A stretch of 64,000 bases of DNA, from assembly GCF_009765355.1 (NCBI RefSeq), contig NZ_VTHK01000010.1:176546-240545 (forward strand). The letters run 5' to 3'. The stretch's first letter is position 1, and every line of letters starts with the position of its first letter. Below, piece after piece: positions 24,222 through 32,680 of the stretch. Below the pieces are notes generated by a model that was not told where the DNA came from, did no database searches, and saw nothing but the letters and a program-made list of their open reading frames with translations. A program made the translations under genes and the position numbers. This DNA is from Amycolatopsis anabasis (GTDB taxonomy: Bacteria > Actinomycetota > Actinomycetes > Mycobacteriales > Pseudonocardiaceae).

Positions 24222-24526
24222 CGCGTCACCAGCCCATCGTGGACGCCGCGGGCGAGCGCCGCGACCGTGTGGCGGAACAACCGGCCGCGCGCGCCCGGCG
24301 TCACCAGCACCGGCGCGCCGTCGCGGACGGCCAGCAGGCACCACCGCCCGCGCCGGTGCCGGGCGGCCGCGACGAGGCAGCCGGGATACCGGGTGAACAC
24401 CGCGTCGAGCCAGCGCCCGCCCTCGGCCCGGGTCCGGACCTCGCCGAGGACGACGTCGGCGCACTGCACGGCGGATCGCGCCCCGGTGCCGTCCACGGCC
24501 ACCCGGGTTTCGTCGTCACACAGCAT
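24218..24526 (-). CDS. Small hypothetical protein within the PfkB/GT-B operon
   Basis: 102 aa. Content: LCDDETRVAVDGTGARSAVQ, VVLGEVRTRAEGGRWLDAVF, GRWCLLAVRDGAPVLVTPGA, RGRLFRHTVAALARGVHDGL. No TM helix. It looks like a small alpha/beta domain but matches nothing I recognise. The ATG at 24526 overlaps the end of the transferase gene by 11 nt and the stop overlaps the kinase start, so all three genes are coupled. That supports it being real despite its size. The frame runs further upstream only as a shadow of the transferase. Confidence 0.55.
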   Translation of the reverse strand: MLCDDETRVAVDGTGARSAVQCADVVLGEVRTRAEGGRWLDAVFTRYPGCLVAAARHRRGRWCLLAVRDGAPVLVTPGARGRLFRHTVAALARGVHDGLVTR

Positions 24527-25727
24527 GGCGGTCACCTCCGGGCAGGGGCACCGGGTCGAGCACGGGCGGGCCCGGCGGCTCCGGGAGATCCAGGAGCCGG
24601 TACATCTCCTTGCGCAGCAACGCATGCGCCCGTCCGGGCCGGGAGGTCACCCGGGACGCGACCGCCTCCGCCCAGCCGTCGGGTGGTGTCCCGGTCAGCT
24701 GCGGTTCGATCGGTTCCGCGGGCCGCAGCCGTGGGGCCCGTTCGGCGACGAACGCCTGCGCCGACGCGGGATCGAGTTCGTCGAGCGGCGGATCGGTGTG
24801 CAGCACGGGTTTTCCGGCGGCCGCCGCGTACGCGGTGACCGAGCCGTGGTCGCCGACGACGTGGTCGGCCGCGAGGACCACGCCACGCCAGTCGACCTCC
24901 GGTTCGACGAGCAGCAGGCCCGCCGAGCGTTCCCCGCGCAGCCAGGCGCGCAGCTGCCGCCGGCCGTGGGCGCCCCAGACCGCGGGGTGGAACAGCGCGG
25001 CGACCCGGTAGCGCCGCGGATCGAGCTGCCGCACCAGTTCCCCGGGGAGATCGGGATGCTCGCCGAACAGCGAACGCGGGCCCCAGGTGGACGCGACCAC
25101 CACGAGCCGCTGGTCGCCGCGCACCCCGAGCGCTTCGCGGCAGGCGGCGCGCCGCCCCGCGCTCGCGCGCAGCCGGTCGTGACACGGATCCCCGGCGACC
25201 AGCGCGAACTCCGCCGCCCGCGGGCACTGGCGCGCCAGCCGCTCGCGCTGGTCCTCGTGGGACAGCACGATCGACGCGGGCACCACCCGGCCGTCGCGGA
25301 TGAGATGCTCGGCGCCCAGCCCGTAGACGCCGCGTTCCACCAGGCGGCCGGCGGCCTCGGCGCGCGGGGTCCGTTTGGCGTACCCGGCACCGTGCGGCAG
25401 CACCATGATCGGCGCGTGCAGCAGCGGCAGGCCGCCGTACGCGGCGGCGAGGGCCAGGTCGAACCGCTCCCGGACGGCTTGCTGCCAGGGAATCTCCAGG
25501 GCCCCGATGGACCGCACGAAGCCGTCGGCCCCGTGCCGGAACACATCCGGCGGGCGGGTGTAGCACACCTGGACGCGCCGATCGGATTCCACCAGGCCGG
25601 TCACGTCCAGCAGCCGCTGACCGGCGACCAGGGTGTGCACGGCGACGAGGACCTTCCGGCACCCGGTCCGCGTAACCCAACGTTCACCGTCGATGCCGAG
25701 CACCGACAGCCACTCCGACTCGCTCAC
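24516..25727 (-). CDS. GT-B-fold transferase, CDP-glycerol glycerophosphotransferase-like
   Basis: 403 aa, soluble. Features of the GT-B type: MVLPHGAGYAKRTP (about 110-123), a linker GDPCHDRLRAS, the C-terminal Rossmann start QRLVVVASTWGPRSLFGEHP, and a donor-site loop ADHVVGDHGSVTAYAAAAGK. The last resembles the glycerophosphotransferase (TagF/TagB) family and related epimerases. It may transfer a glycerol-phosphate or sugar to a small acceptor. Substrate unknown, family call moderate. First gene of a three-gene minus-strand operon, divergent from the large SARP/NB-ARC regulator, which probably controls it from the 179-bp shared promoter region. Confidence 0.6.
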   Translation of the reverse strand: MSESEWLSVLGIDGERWVTRTGCRKVLVAVHTLVAGQRLLDVTGLVESDRRVQVCYTRPPDVFRHGADGFVRSIGALEIPWQQAVRERFDLALAAAYGGLPLLHAPIMVLPHGAGYAKRTPRAEAAGRLVERGVYGLGAEHLIRDGRVVPASIVLSHEDQRERLARQCPRAAEFALVAGDPCHDRLRASAGRRAACREALGVRGDQRLVVVASTWGPRSLFGEHPDLPGELVRQLDPRRYRVAALFHPAVWGAHGRRQLRAWLRGERSAGLLLVEPEVDWRGVVLAADHVVGDHGSVTAYAAAAGKPVLHTDPPLDELDPASAQAFVAERAPRLRPAEPIEPQLTGTPPDGWAEAVASRVTSRPGRAHALLRKEMYRLLDLPEPPGPPVLDPVPLPGGDRHAV

Positions 25728-25808
25728 AAAACGCTCCCCTCGATAACGGGCGGAAACACGACGCCAGACACCGTCCGGGAGGAACTCGCCAAACTGGTTG
25801 CAATTCGC

Positions 25809-25838
25809 TTGACAAGGCGCTTTTACTTCGAGTAACGA
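25809..25838 (+). promoter_or_regulatory. Promoter of the SARP/NB-ARC regulator in an AT-rich divergent region
   Basis: TTGACA (25809-25814), 18-bp spacer, TAACGA (25833-25838). The region right after it (25839-25863) is strikingly AT-rich for this genome and includes ATCATATAGTGAT, with 4-bp inverted ends. The divergent transferase operon starts at 25727, so autoregulation and target control may share this 179-bp region. Confidence 0.55.
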
Positions 25839-25906
25839 TGCGATATCATATAGTGATCAATTTTTCCGGTGCAGTTAGGCTGCGTTTCGAAGGCTGAGCC
25901 GATCCA

Positions 25907-28900
25907 GTGCGGGGGCGGGTGCTGGTGGAATTTCGGATCTTGGGCCCCGTGCGGGTGGAGCAACGGTCCGGTGTCTTCGACCTGCGCTCGGTGAAACTCC
26001 GTGCGCTGCTGGCGGTTCTGCTGCTGCACGCGAACTCCGCGGTGCACGCGGACAGCCTGGTGAACCGGCTGTGGGACGAGGAAGGGCAGCCGGAAGACGC
26101 GCGGAAGAAGCTCCAGACTTATGTGTCTCGCGCGCGAGGGATTCTGAAGAAAGCCAAGTCGCACGCCGAATTGATCACCGAACATGGTCACTACCGGCTG
26201 CGGGTGGAGCCGTCGCTCGTCGATTATTACCGTTTTCGTCAACTTGCCGACGAAGGCAAGAATTTGGTCAAGAACGGGGATCATCGCGGCGCGGTGGCGG
26301 TTCTGGACGAGGCGTTGGAATTGTGGCGGGAGCCGCCGCTGGCCGACGTGTACACCACCTGGGCGTACGGCAAGCGCGACGAGCTCGTCAGCCAGGTTCT
26401 GCTGCCCGCCTACCGCACGCTGTTCGAAGCGCATCTGGCGCAGGACCACCACGAACTGGTCCTCAAGCGACTCCGTCCCCTGCTGGACGAGCACCCGCCC
26501 GACGAAACCTTCGCCGCTCAGTACCTGAGCGCGCTGGCCGTGGTGGACGAGGTGGGGAGCATGACCAGCTTCTTCCACGACTTCACCCGCCGGATGCGCG
26601 AGTCGCTCGGCGCGCAGCCCGCCGAGTGGCTGGTGCGGCACTACCGCAAGCTGGTCGACGAGCAGCCGCTGCCCAGTGCGTTCGGGGTGCCCGCGACCGC
26701 GGCGCGGCACCGCGTGCCGCCGCGCCAGCTGCCCCGGGACACCCCGCACTTCCTCGGGCGGGACGGCCTGATGCGCCGCCTGGACGCCCTGCTGGTCACC
26801 TCGAACGGGCCCGCGCTGGTGGCGCTGGACGGGTTGCCCGGCGTCGGCAAGACCGCGCTGGCCACGCACTGGGCGCACAGCCGGATTCAGGACTTTCCGG
26901 ACGGTGACCTGTACGCCGATCTGAACGGGTACGGCCCGGGCGCGCCGACGAGCCCGGCCTACGTGCTGGCCACCTTCCTGGAGGCGCTCGGATTCACGGT
27001 GCCCGCGGACACCGAGGAACGGGTGGCGCTGCTGCGGTGCGCGCTGGCGGGGCGGCGGATCCTGGTCTTCCTGGACAACGCGCGCGATTCCGAGCACATC
27101 CGCCCCCTGCTCGCGGCGACCTCGCCGTGCCCGGTCCTGGTCACCAGCCGGCAGCAGCTCACCACGCTCGCCTACCGCGAGGGCGCCGAACGCATCACCG
27201 TGCCGCCGTTCCTGATCGAGGACGCGATGGCGTTCCTCCGGCACCGCATCGGCGACACCCAGGAGCAGCTGCGGATGACCACGCTGCACGATCTGGCGAC
27301 GCTGTGCGCCGGGCTGCCGATCGCGTTGCAGATCGCCGGTGAGCACATCGCCGCCCGGCCGGACGTGCCCAGCGACGATCTCGTGGCGCACCTGCGCGGG
27401 CAACTGCTCGACGCGGGCGGCCACGGCGACGGGGACGCGCCCACGCTGCGCGCGGTGTTCGCGTGGTCGTGCGACGCGCTGTCCGCCGAGGCGCGGCGCC
27501 TGTTCCAGTTCCTGGGCCTGCACCCGAGCGCGCGCATCACGACCCCCGCCGCCGCGGCCGTCGCGGGGCTGCCCGCCGACGAGGTCGAGAAGGTGTTCGG
27601 GAAACTGATCGGCGCCCACCTGCTGCACCAGGAGACCGGGGACGGTTACCGGCTGCACGACCTGCTGCACCAGTACGCCACCGACCGCGTGCGCGAGCGG
27701 GAGGACTGGACCGCCTGCCACGACGCGGTGCACCGGATGGTCGACTGGTATCTGGGAACGGTCATCAACGCGCTGCGGCTGATCTTTCCCCAGCAGCCCG
27801 AAGTTCCGCCGCTGAGCCTGCGCACGGCGGTGCGCCCGCAAACCTTCGGCGACAAGGAAGAGGCCATGCGGTGGTGCGTGCGGGAACGCGCCCAGGTCCT
27901 CGAGGTGGCGCGATTCGGCGCGGAGTACGGATTCCACGAGCACGTCTGGCGCATGGTCGGGATCTTCGGCGACCTGCTCCACCTGTACGGCGATCCGCGC
28001 GATCTCATCGAAATCCACCACGTGGCGCTGCGGTCGGCCCGCACGGTCGGTTCCCGGTACGGTGAGGCCGCGCACCTGAACAACCTGGCCTGCTTCCAGC
28101 TCAATCTCCGCGAATACGCGGAAGCCGAACGGAACTACCGGCGGTCGCTGGCGATCTGGCGCGAGAGCGACAATCTCGTTTGCGAGGCCACGAGTTTGCA
28201 CAACATCGGCACGACCTATCTCGAACGAGACGACTTCCGGGCGGCGATCAAGTCCTACCAGGCCGGGCTCGACCTGTACGAGAAAGCGGGCTACGAGGCG
28301 GGACAGGCGCGGGCACACCTGCGGCTCGGGGATGCCTACCGCGGCCTGGGAAAACACGATCTCGCCGTGGCCAGCTATCACCGGGAGCTGGAGGTCCGGC
28401 AGCGCAGCGGGCAGTCGGAGGGCCGTGGGCAGACCCTGGTCCGGCTGGGCGAGCTGGCGTTGGAGCGGGGGGACGAGCTGGGCGCCCTGAAGCTCTGCCT
28501 GGAGTCGCTTTCCCTGCACCGGGCCGCCCGGGCGCACCGGCGGGCGGCCGAGACGCTGCGGGTGCTCGCCAGGGTTCGGGAGCGGCTCGGGGAATTCGAC
28601 AAGATGCTCGCATGCGCCCGCGAGGCGATCCGGTTGTCGGGCGACTCCTGCGATCTGCGGGGAAAGGCGGAAGCGCTGGAGATCTCCGGTCGTGGGCACC
28701 ACGCCCTCGGGCAGAACGAAGAATCACACGAATGCTGGCGGCAGGCGTACGAGCTGTATCGCGAACTCGGTGATGTGCGGGCACAAAAAATGCGGCTCCG
28801 CCTGGAAGAACCGGCGGAACCGCGAAAACTGATCCCGGGGCAGCGGACCGATTCGGCGCCGCCGCCCTGGTGGTCGGATCAGGTGATGATGACGCAGAGA

Positions 28901-28921
28901 GGCGCGACGTCCGGGGACTGA
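25907..28921 (+). CDS. AfsR-like SARP regulator: winged helix + BTAD + NB-ARC + TPR
   Basis: Up to 1004 aa. Domain order: OmpR-type winged helix (VEFRILGPV, LRALLAVLLLHANSAVH, LQTYVSRARGIL; residues 1-100), BTAD (about 105-255), NB-ARC with P-loop GLPGVGKTAL (about 309-318), Walker B ILVFLDNARDSEH and GLPIALQIAGEH, then TPRs from about 690 (REYAEAERNYRRSLAIWRES, DDFRAAIKSYQAGLDLYEKA). Members activate antibiotic or other secondary-metabolite operons. Start is ambiguous: GTG at 25907, 25919 or 25925; the last gives the family-typical start at EFRILGPV. Divergent from the transferase/kinase operon. The 3' end overlaps a possible small secreted peptide gene on the other strand. Confidence 0.9.
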   Translation: MRGRVLVEFRILGPVRVEQRSGVFDLRSVKLRALLAVLLLHANSAVHADSLVNRLWDEEGQPEDARKKLQTYVSRARGILKKAKSHAELITEHGHYRLRVEPSLVDYYRFRQLADEGKNLVKNGDHRGAVAVLDEALELWREPPLADVYTTWAYGKRDELVSQVLLPAYRTLFEAHLAQDHHELVLKRLRPLLDEHPPDETFAAQYLSALAVVDEVGSMTSFFHDFTRRMRESLGAQPAEWLVRHYRKLVDEQPLPSAFGVPATAARHRVPPRQLPRDTPHFLGRDGLMRRLDALLVTSNGPALVALDGLPGVGKTALATHWAHSRIQDFPDGDLYADLNGYGPGAPTSPAYVLATFLEALGFTVPADTEERVALLRCALAGRRILVFLDNARDSEHIRPLLAATSPCPVLVTSRQQLTTLAYREGAERITVPPFLIEDAMAFLRHRIGDTQEQLRMTTLHDLATLCAGLPIALQIAGEHIAARPDVPSDDLVAHLRGQLLDAGGHGDGDAPTLRAVFAWSCDALSAEARRLFQFLGLHPSARITTPAAAAVAGLPADEVEKVFGKLIGAHLLHQETGDGYRLHDLLHQYATDRVREREDWTACHDAVHRMVDWYLGTVINALRLIFPQQPEVPPLSLRTAVRPQTFGDKEEAMRWCVRERAQVLEVARFGAEYGFHEHVWRMVGIFGDLLHLYGDPRDLIEIHHVALRSARTVGSRYGEAAHLNNLACFQLNLREYAEAERNYRRSLAIWRESDNLVCEATSLHNIGTTYLERDDFRAAIKSYQAGLDLYEKAGYEAGQARAHLRLGDAYRGLGKHDLAVASYHRELEVRQRSGQSEGRGQTLVRLGELALERGDELGALKLCLESLSLHRAARAHRRAAETLRVLARVRERLGEFDKMLACAREAIRLSGDSCDLRGKAEALEISGRGHHALGQNEESHECWRQAYELYRELGDVRAQKMRLRLEEPAEPRKLIPGQRTDSAPPPWWSDQVMMTQRGATSGD

Positions 28922-29076
28922 GGTGCCGCGGGTTCGGCGGAAGCCGCGGTCGCGAAGGCGATCATCAGGGCGGGCGCGGCGGCGGCCACCGTCAGCATGC
29001 GGGCGCGTCGACGTCGCGCACGGGCCTCAGTGGACGGTGTCGCATCAGGACGCTCTGAATCGATCTTCGTCTGCAC
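28879..29076 (-). CDS. Possible small secreted peptide precursor
   Basis: 65 aa from a GTG at 29076. Arg-rich N-region (RARRRRAR), a hydrophobic core MLTVAAAAPALMIAFATAA, then an ASA cleavage site, leaving a mature peptide of only about 18 residues ending in PLCVIIT with one cysteine. Codon third positions are GC-rich as in real genes here. Against it: no clear Shine-Dalgarno, and 43 nt overlap the 3' end of the SARP gene on the other strand. An upstream start at 29199 would add 41 residues without signal character. If real, it could be a peptide signal linked to the neighbouring regulator. Confidence 0.4.
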   Translation of the reverse strand: MQTKIDSERPDATPSTEARARRRRARMLTVAAAAPALMIAFATAASAEPAAPQSPDVAPLCVIIT

Positions 29077-29155
29077 GGCGGAGATAGTTCCACACGCGAG
29101 AACAGCCGCCACTATCGGGGGTAACCCAAGCGGGTTACTTTGCGTACAAGATCCA

Positions 29156-30571
29156 CTACTGCGTGCGTTCGAAGGAAATCTTGCGTTTGTCCACGTCAAC
29201 CGCGGTAAGCCGGACCGTGATCCGGCCGCCTTCCGGGAAGTTCGTGCCGGTGCAGCGGCCCATCACCGGTGGGTTCTCGACCATGATCTCGGCGCGGGTC
29301 TCCTCGGCGCGCAGAACCACCGCCTCGAAGTGCTCGCCGATACGCGGGGCCAGCATCCAGGCTTCGACTTGATCTATGCAGGCGCGTTCGACGCGGGCGG
29401 CCAGGGTGTCCGAGGCGCTCATCAGGTCCGGCATTTCGGCGAGTCCGGCGCGGACCCACTCCGGCACCGGACGGTCCGCGCCGACCGCGAGGCACACCTC
29501 GGTGGCGAACCGGTCGACCAGGCGGCGGATCGGGGCGGTCACGTGCGCGTACGGTCCGCCGATTCCCGCGTGGGTGCTCAGTTCCGGCGCCTCGCCGTCG
29601 AACGCGGTGTACCCGGCGCCGCGCAGCAGCCGGGTCGTGTCCGCGTAGAGCGCCATCGCCTCCGGTTGCCCGGGGTCCAAGCCGGACAGCAGCTCGGCCA
29701 CGCTGGCGCCCGCGGGCCAGTCGATCCCCAGCGCGTGCGCGGAGCGGCGCAGCCAGTCCACCGCCTCGGGCTCCGCGCCGGGCAGGGTCCGCAGCACCCC
29801 GACCCCGGCCTCGATCATGATCGTCGCCGCGGACATCCCGGTGAGCAGCGAGATCTCGGCGTTCCAGGCTTCGATCGGGTTCCGCGGCCGCATGCCCAGC
29901 GCCCAGCCGCCATCGGGGTCACCACCGATTTCCTGTTCCGGAAGCTGCAGCTCCAGCGCGCCGCGGCGCACGGCGAGCTCCCGCCGCAGGCGGCCGATCT
30001 CCGGTAACGCCGCGATCGACGGGTGCGGGTCGTCCAGCGTCGCCTGCACGCTCTCGTAGTCGAACTGCCGGACCGAGCGGACCATGGCGCGGCGCACCCG
30101 GGCACCGGTCGGCACGCCGGTGGCGTCGAGGTCGATGGTCCACAGCACGGCGGGCCGGACCTCGCCCGGGAGCAGGCTCGCCGCGTCCTCGGAGAGCACC
30201 GGGGGATGCAGCGGCACGTTGCCGTCCGGAAGGTACAGCGTCTGCCCGCGACGCCGCGCCTCCAGATCGATCGGGCCGCCGGGCGCCACGAAGGCCGCCA
30301 CGTCCGCGATGGCGTAGTGCACCCGGAACCCGCCGGCGACGCGTTCCAGCAGCATCGCCTGGTCGAGGTCCTTGGCGCCGGGCGGGTCGATCGTGACGAA
30401 CGGCAGGTCGGTGGCGTCCTCGCGGGCCCCGGCCGGTTCGCGGGGATCCACCGCGGCCGCCTCCGCCTCGGCCAGGACGTCCGCGCCGAACGACTCCGGC
30501 AGCTCGAACTCGGCGCGCAGCCGACCGAAGTCGCCGCCCGCCGCCTGCGTGGCGATCACGAGGGGACGCAC
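29156..30571 (-). CDS. RNB-domain ribonuclease (RNase II/R family)
   Basis: 471 aa. The RNB catalytic signature TIDPPGAKDLDQAM (about 59-72) supplies the metal-binding aspartates of RNase II/R 3'-5' exoribonucleases. HYAIADVAAFVAPGG, RRRGQTLYLPDG and YAHVTAPIRRLVDRF are further family blocks. Compared with E. coli RNase II (about 640 aa) it lacks N-terminal cold-shock domains, and its S1-like tail is short (MGRCTGTNFPEGGRITVRLT), the usual compact actinobacterial form. It degrades RNA processively. GTG start at 30571. No operon partner: a SPOR-like gene lies about 70 nt upstream on the same strand. Confidence 0.9.
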   Translation of the reverse strand: MRPLVIATQAAGGDFGRLRAEFELPESFGADVLAEAEAAAVDPREPAGAREDATDLPFVTIDPPGAKDLDQAMLLERVAGGFRVHYAIADVAAFVAPGGPIDLEARRRGQTLYLPDGNVPLHPPVLSEDAASLLPGEVRPAVLWTIDLDATGVPTGARVRRAMVRSVRQFDYESVQATLDDPHPSIAALPEIGRLRRELAVRRGALELQLPEQEIGGDPDGGWALGMRPRNPIEAWNAEISLLTGMSAATIMIEAGVGVLRTLPGAEPEAVDWLRRSAHALGIDWPAGASVAELLSGLDPGQPEAMALYADTTRLLRGAGYTAFDGEAPELSTHAGIGGPYAHVTAPIRRLVDRFATEVCLAVGADRPVPEWVRAGLAEMPDLMSASDTLAARVERACIDQVEAWMLAPRIGEHFEAVVLRAEETRAEIMVENPPVMGRCTGTNFPEGGRITVRLTAVDVDKRKISFERTQ

Positions 30572-30644
30572 ACCATGACCCTAACCCGACCGGGCCCGCC
30601 GAATCCTCCGTTCGGATGTGGTATATCCGGGTGTTAGCCGGGCT

Positions 30645-30851
30645 TCAGCCGTCGTTCCAGCGGGCGTCCTCGGCGTCGGCCTGCCGGGTGCGCTCGCGCG
30701 CGATCTCCAGTGCCCGCTTCGCGGTCGCCTCGTCCGGATACGGGCCGAGCAGGTCGATCGACCTGCCGCGATCGTGGTGTTCGACCTGGTTGGTCCGGGT
30801 GTTGTAGTACCACCCCTGGTCCGGGTTCGGATCCTTGTCTTCGCCAGCCAT
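30645..30851 (-). CDS. Small SPOR-domain-like protein
   Basis: 68 aa. GWYYNTRTNQVEHHDRGRS (residues 13-31) followed by LGPYPDEATAKRALEIARER is the mini SPOR-like module common in Actinobacteria, where a short sequence repeat-like domain is encoded alone. True SPOR domains bind denuded peptidoglycan, but this version lacks a membrane anchor or signal, so it is probably cytoplasmic. Stop is 73 nt before the RNB gene start. ATG at 30851 fits the family start; the frame upstream has no further homology. Confidence 0.75.
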   Translation of the reverse strand: MAGEDKDPNPDQGWYYNTRTNQVEHHDRGRSIDLLGPYPDEATAKRALEIARERTRQADAEDARWNDG

Positions 30852-31252
30852 GCTCCGAGCCTCGCACCAACCGCCCCCGCTTGTCATGTCAGGGATGTTC
30901 CGGCCGGTACTTCCCGCCCACACTGGTTCCTTCGCACCCTTTGCGCTGTGCGGTGACGGGGGTTGCCCTCGGTCGGCACGGGACCTCTCAGCAGCCGAGA
31001 GCTCGCAACTCGTCGCCGAATCGCGGTCGGCCAGGCGACCCCCGAAAGCGCGCGCACTTTCCGGCCCCGCTTAGCCGACGAAGTGGGACGTCACCGAAGA
31101 CGCCCGCCGAACGGCGTCGACCGGGGAGCACCAGGTCACGGGCAGGTGACCTAATGAGGGGCCGCGCTAACCGGCCAAAACGCTCACGACCGGACGAGCG
31201 CGGCCGCAGCCCGCCGGACGGCACCCGGAAAGTGCCGCCACTTTCGGGAGGA
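30852..31252. other. 401-bp intergenic region without a gene
   Basis: Between the SPOR-like gene start and the aldehyde dehydrogenase stop, both on the minus strand. Open frames of 60-80 codons have no ribosome site or family motif. The region should hold the promoter of the SPOR-like gene and, at 31224-31248, the terminator of the gab operon. Several CACTTTCCGG-like words occur (for example near 31055 and 31239) but form no regular array. Confidence 0.6.
31224..31248 (-). terminator. Hairpin terminator of the gabT-aldehyde dehydrogenase operon
   Basis: CCCGGAAAGTG (31224-31234) pairs with CACTTTCGGG (31239-31248) around a 4-nt loop with one bulged G. It begins 4 nt beyond the aldehyde dehydrogenase stop on the minus strand. 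There is no long U-tract, which is common in actinobacterial terminators. Confidence 0.65.
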
Positions 31253-32680
31253 TCAGAGCGGGAGGCCGGTGAGGACGGTGACGCGGGGTTCGGTGAAGTC
31301 CTCCATCGCGGCCGCCGGGCCTTCGCGGCCGACGCCGGAGTCCTTCACCCCGCCGTAGGGGGCCTGGTCCGCGCGGAAGCTCGGCACGTCCCCGACCACC
31401 ACGCCGCCCACGTCCAGCCGCGCCGAAGCGTCGAACGCGGTGGCCAGGTCCCGGGTGAACACCCCGGCCTGCAGGCCGAACCGGGAGTCGTTGATCCGCC
31501 GCAGCCCCTCGTCCACCGAGGAGACCGGGTTCAGGGTCACCACCGGCCCGAACACCTCGTCCGCCAGCACCGCCGCCGCTTCGGGGACACCGGTCAGCAC
31601 GGTGGGCGCCAGCGTCGCGCCGTCCCGGGCGCCGCCGGTCAGCAGGTTCCCGCCCGCGGCGACCGCCTGGCTGACCCACGACTCCACCCGTTCCGCGGCG
31701 GCGACGTTGATCATCGGGCCCACCTCGGTGTGCGGGGAACGCGGGTCGCCGGTGCCGAGGGCGCGCACGTGCGCGAGCACGCGATCGGTCAGTTCGGGGA
31801 AGACGTCGGCATGCGCGTAGACCCGCTGGACCGAGATGCAGGACTGGCCCGCCTGGTACATCGCGAAGGTGGCGATCCGCTGCGCCGCGTAGTCCAGGTC
31901 CGTCCAATCCGGACAGACGAGGACCGCCGCGTTGCCGCCGAGTTCCAGGGCGACGTGCTTGCGCGGCACCGAATCCCGGATTCCCCAGCCGACCGGGACC
32001 GAGCCGGTGAACGACACCACCGGCAGCCGCGGATCGGCGACCAGCCCGGCGGCGGCCTCGTTGGGCACCGGCAGGATCGACCAGCTGCCCGCGGGCAGGT
32101 CGGTTTCCGCGAGGATCTCGCCCAGCGCCAGGGCGGTGAGCGGGGTCGCGGGCGCCGGTTTGAGCACGATCGGCGCGCCGACCGCGATCGCCGGGGCGAC
32201 CTTGTGCGCCACCAGGTTCAGCGGGAAGTTGAACGGCGTGATGCCCAGCACCGGGCCGCGCGGCACCCGCCGGACGAGCGCCATCCGGCCGGTGCCGCCC
32301 GGATCGGTGTCCAGGCGCTGGAGTTCGCCGGAGAACCGGCGGGCTTCTTCGGCCGCCCAGCGGAACACCGACACCGCGCGGCCCACCTCGGCGCGGGCCC
32401 AGTTGATCGGTTTCGCCGATTCCGCGGTGATCAGGTCGGCGAGTTCGGCGGAGCGGTCGGCGAGCGTGCGCGACACGTGGTCCAGGGCCGCGGCGCGGAC
32501 GTGCGCGGGCAGGGCGGCCGCCTCCGCGCGCACCTCGTGCGCGGCCCGCACCGCTTCTTCGGTGTCTACTGTGGACGGTACGAAATGGGCGCCCGCCTCG
32601 CTGCCGTCGAAGGAATGGCGCACGACGACGGTTTCTTCGCTGGTGCGGGGTTTTCCGGCGACCCAGAACGCGGCGGTCAT
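31253..32680 (-). CDS. NAD(P)-dependent aldehyde dehydrogenase (probably succinic semialdehyde)
   Basis: 475 aa, standard ALDH length. Motifs: GITPFNFPLNLVAHKVAPA (coenzyme and catalytic Asn), VSFTGSVPVG, the general-base segment HVALELGGNAAVLV, the nucleophile segment YQAGQSCISVQRVY (Cys) and DEVFGPVVTLNPV. The ATG at 32680 overlaps the gabT stop (32677-32680), so they are one operon. Behind a GABA aminotransferase the likely reaction is succinic semialdehyde to succinate, completing the GABA shunt. Sequence alone would also allow a broad aldehyde specificity. Confidence 0.85.
   Translation of the reverse strand: MTAAFWVAGKPRTSEETVVVRHSFDGSEAGAHFVPSTVDTEEAVRAAHEVRAEAAALPAHVRAAALDHVSRTLADRSAELADLITAESAKPINWARAEVGRAVSVFRWAAEEARRFSGELQRLDTDPGGTGRMALVRRVPRGPVLGITPFNFPLNLVAHKVAPAIAVGAPIVLKPAPATPLTALALGEILAETDLPAGSWSILPVPNEAAAGLVADPRLPVVSFTGSVPVGWGIRDSVPRKHVALELGGNAAVLVCPDWTDLDYAAQRIATFAMYQAGQSCISVQRVYAHADVFPELTDRVLAHVRALGTGDPRSPHTEVGPMINVAAAERVESWVSQAVAAGGNLLTGGARDGATLAPTVLTGVPEAAAVLADEVFGPVVTLNPVSSVDEGLRRINDSRFGLQAGVFTRDLATAFDASARLDVGGVVVGDVPSFRADQAPYGGVKDSGVGREGPAAAMEDFTEPRVTVLTGLPL

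Noticed and set aside
25823..28702. 959-codon minus-strand frame opposite the SARP regulator
   Set aside because: Antisense shadow: no domain, basic low-complexity translation, whereas the plus strand encodes clear SARP, NB-ARC and TPR domains.
28870..30007. Plus-strand frames running from the SARP 3' end across the RNB gene
   Set aside because: Antisense to the RNB ribonuclease, whose catalytic motifs are on the minus strand.
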